From an uncultured Spartobacteria bacterium (GTDB taxonomy: Bacteria > Verrucomicrobiota > Verrucomicrobiia > Chthoniobacterales > Terrimicrobiaceae), in the NCBI GenBank assembly GCA_937960895.1, contig CALCJD010000007.1, forward strand, positions 1-6,961: a DNA stretch of 6,961 nucleotides. Direction: 5' to 3'. Position 1 is the stretch's first letter. Every line of letters begins with the position of its first letter. The notes under the pieces were generated by a model that made no database searches, was not told the DNA's origin, and worked only from the letters and a program-made list of their open reading frames with translations. This document shows positions 6,668-6,961 of the stretch, in pieces. The position numbers and the translations under genes are program-made.

Positions 6668-6961
6668 TCACGCCGGGCCGTACGACGGGGTGTTGAGGGC
6701 CGTCTTCCTGCGATAGGCGGTCGCGCTTGTTCCCTCGAATTTCTGAAATGCGGCTTCCAGAGAAACCGCGCTGCTGAAACCGCTCAGCCGCGCGATCTCG
6801 GAAATGGTCAGCGAAGTTTTTTCCAGCAGGGATTTGGCGTTGTTGAGATGGGCCAGGCGGATCTCCTCGGCGATGCTTCGGTTGAGAAATTTCCGGAAAA
6901 GAATTTCCAGCGATCGGCGGGAGAGACGGTTGGCGCGCACGACATCCGGCACATAAATGGG
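6668..6961 (-). CDS. AraC-family transcriptional regulator, C-terminal DNA-binding domain (partial)
   Basis: The frame is open from the right edge to TGA (6670-6668), giving 97 residues. They form most of an AraC/XylS DNA-binding domain with two helix-turn-helix units. The first includes LSRRSLEILFRKFLNRS; the linker helix is EEIRLAHLNNAKSLLEKT; the second is LTISEIARLSGFSSAVSLEA followed by AFQKFEG and the terminal AYRR. The SRRSLE-FRK style and the EEIR-L-AK-LL linker resemble XylR-type regulators (LacI-like sensor plus AraC head) frequent in Verrucomicrobiota and Planctomycetota. The sensor domain is outside the window, so ligand and targets are unknown. An internal GTG at 6952 is probably not the start, because the frame continues upstream as PIYV. 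It converges on the PEP-CTERM gene. Confidence 0.88.
   Translation of the reverse strand, partial: PIYVPDVVRANRLSRRSLEILFRKFLNRSIAEEIRLAHLNNAKSLLEKTSLTISEIARLSGFSSAVSLEAAFQKFEGTSATAYRRKTALNTPSYGPA

Overview
The window is GC-rich, densely coded bacterial DNA carrying five genes, two of them cut by the window edges. A Gram-negative bacterium that sorts exported proteins by PEP-CTERM is indicated. The PEP-CTERM tail, the autotransporter-associated beta-strand repeats (PATR) in the same protein, and the AraC-type DNA-binding domain together resemble Verrucomicrobiota, most likely the Opitutales. That assignment rests on protein style, since there is no rRNA or other marker here.

Layout: (1) 1-284, + strand, the tail of an unrecognised gene. 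(2) 312-2591, - strand, a soluble three-PAS hybrid histidine kinase with its own receiver domain, converging on gene 1 with a 27-base gap. (3) 2629-3936, - strand, the biotin-synthesis aminotransferase bioA, 37 bases upstream of the kinase and probably co-transcribed with it. (4) An 86-base divergent intergenic region (3937-4022), with a possible bioA promoter reaching into the first codons of the next gene. (5) 4023-6548, + strand, an exported protein of 841 residues: signal peptide, cysteine-peptidase-like domain of C39 type, long beta-strand repeat region, PEP-CTERM anchor. (6) A strong compound terminator at 6570-6635. (7) 6668-6961, - strand, the C-terminal DNA-binding domain of an AraC-family regulator whose N-terminus lies outside the window.

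The genes do not form one obvious pathway. bioA makes 7,8-diaminopelargonic acid for biotin; the kinase behind it senses an unknown cytoplasmic signal; the exported protein is a separate surface or envelope function. No CRISPR array, tRNA, rRNA, insertion sequence or phage gene was seen. The most noteworthy item is the exported protein. It joins a putative papain-fold peptidase to PATR beta-strand modules and a PEP-CTERM anchor, and the only cysteine in the whole protein is the predicted catalytic one. No multi-gene novel system can be demonstrated from this window.
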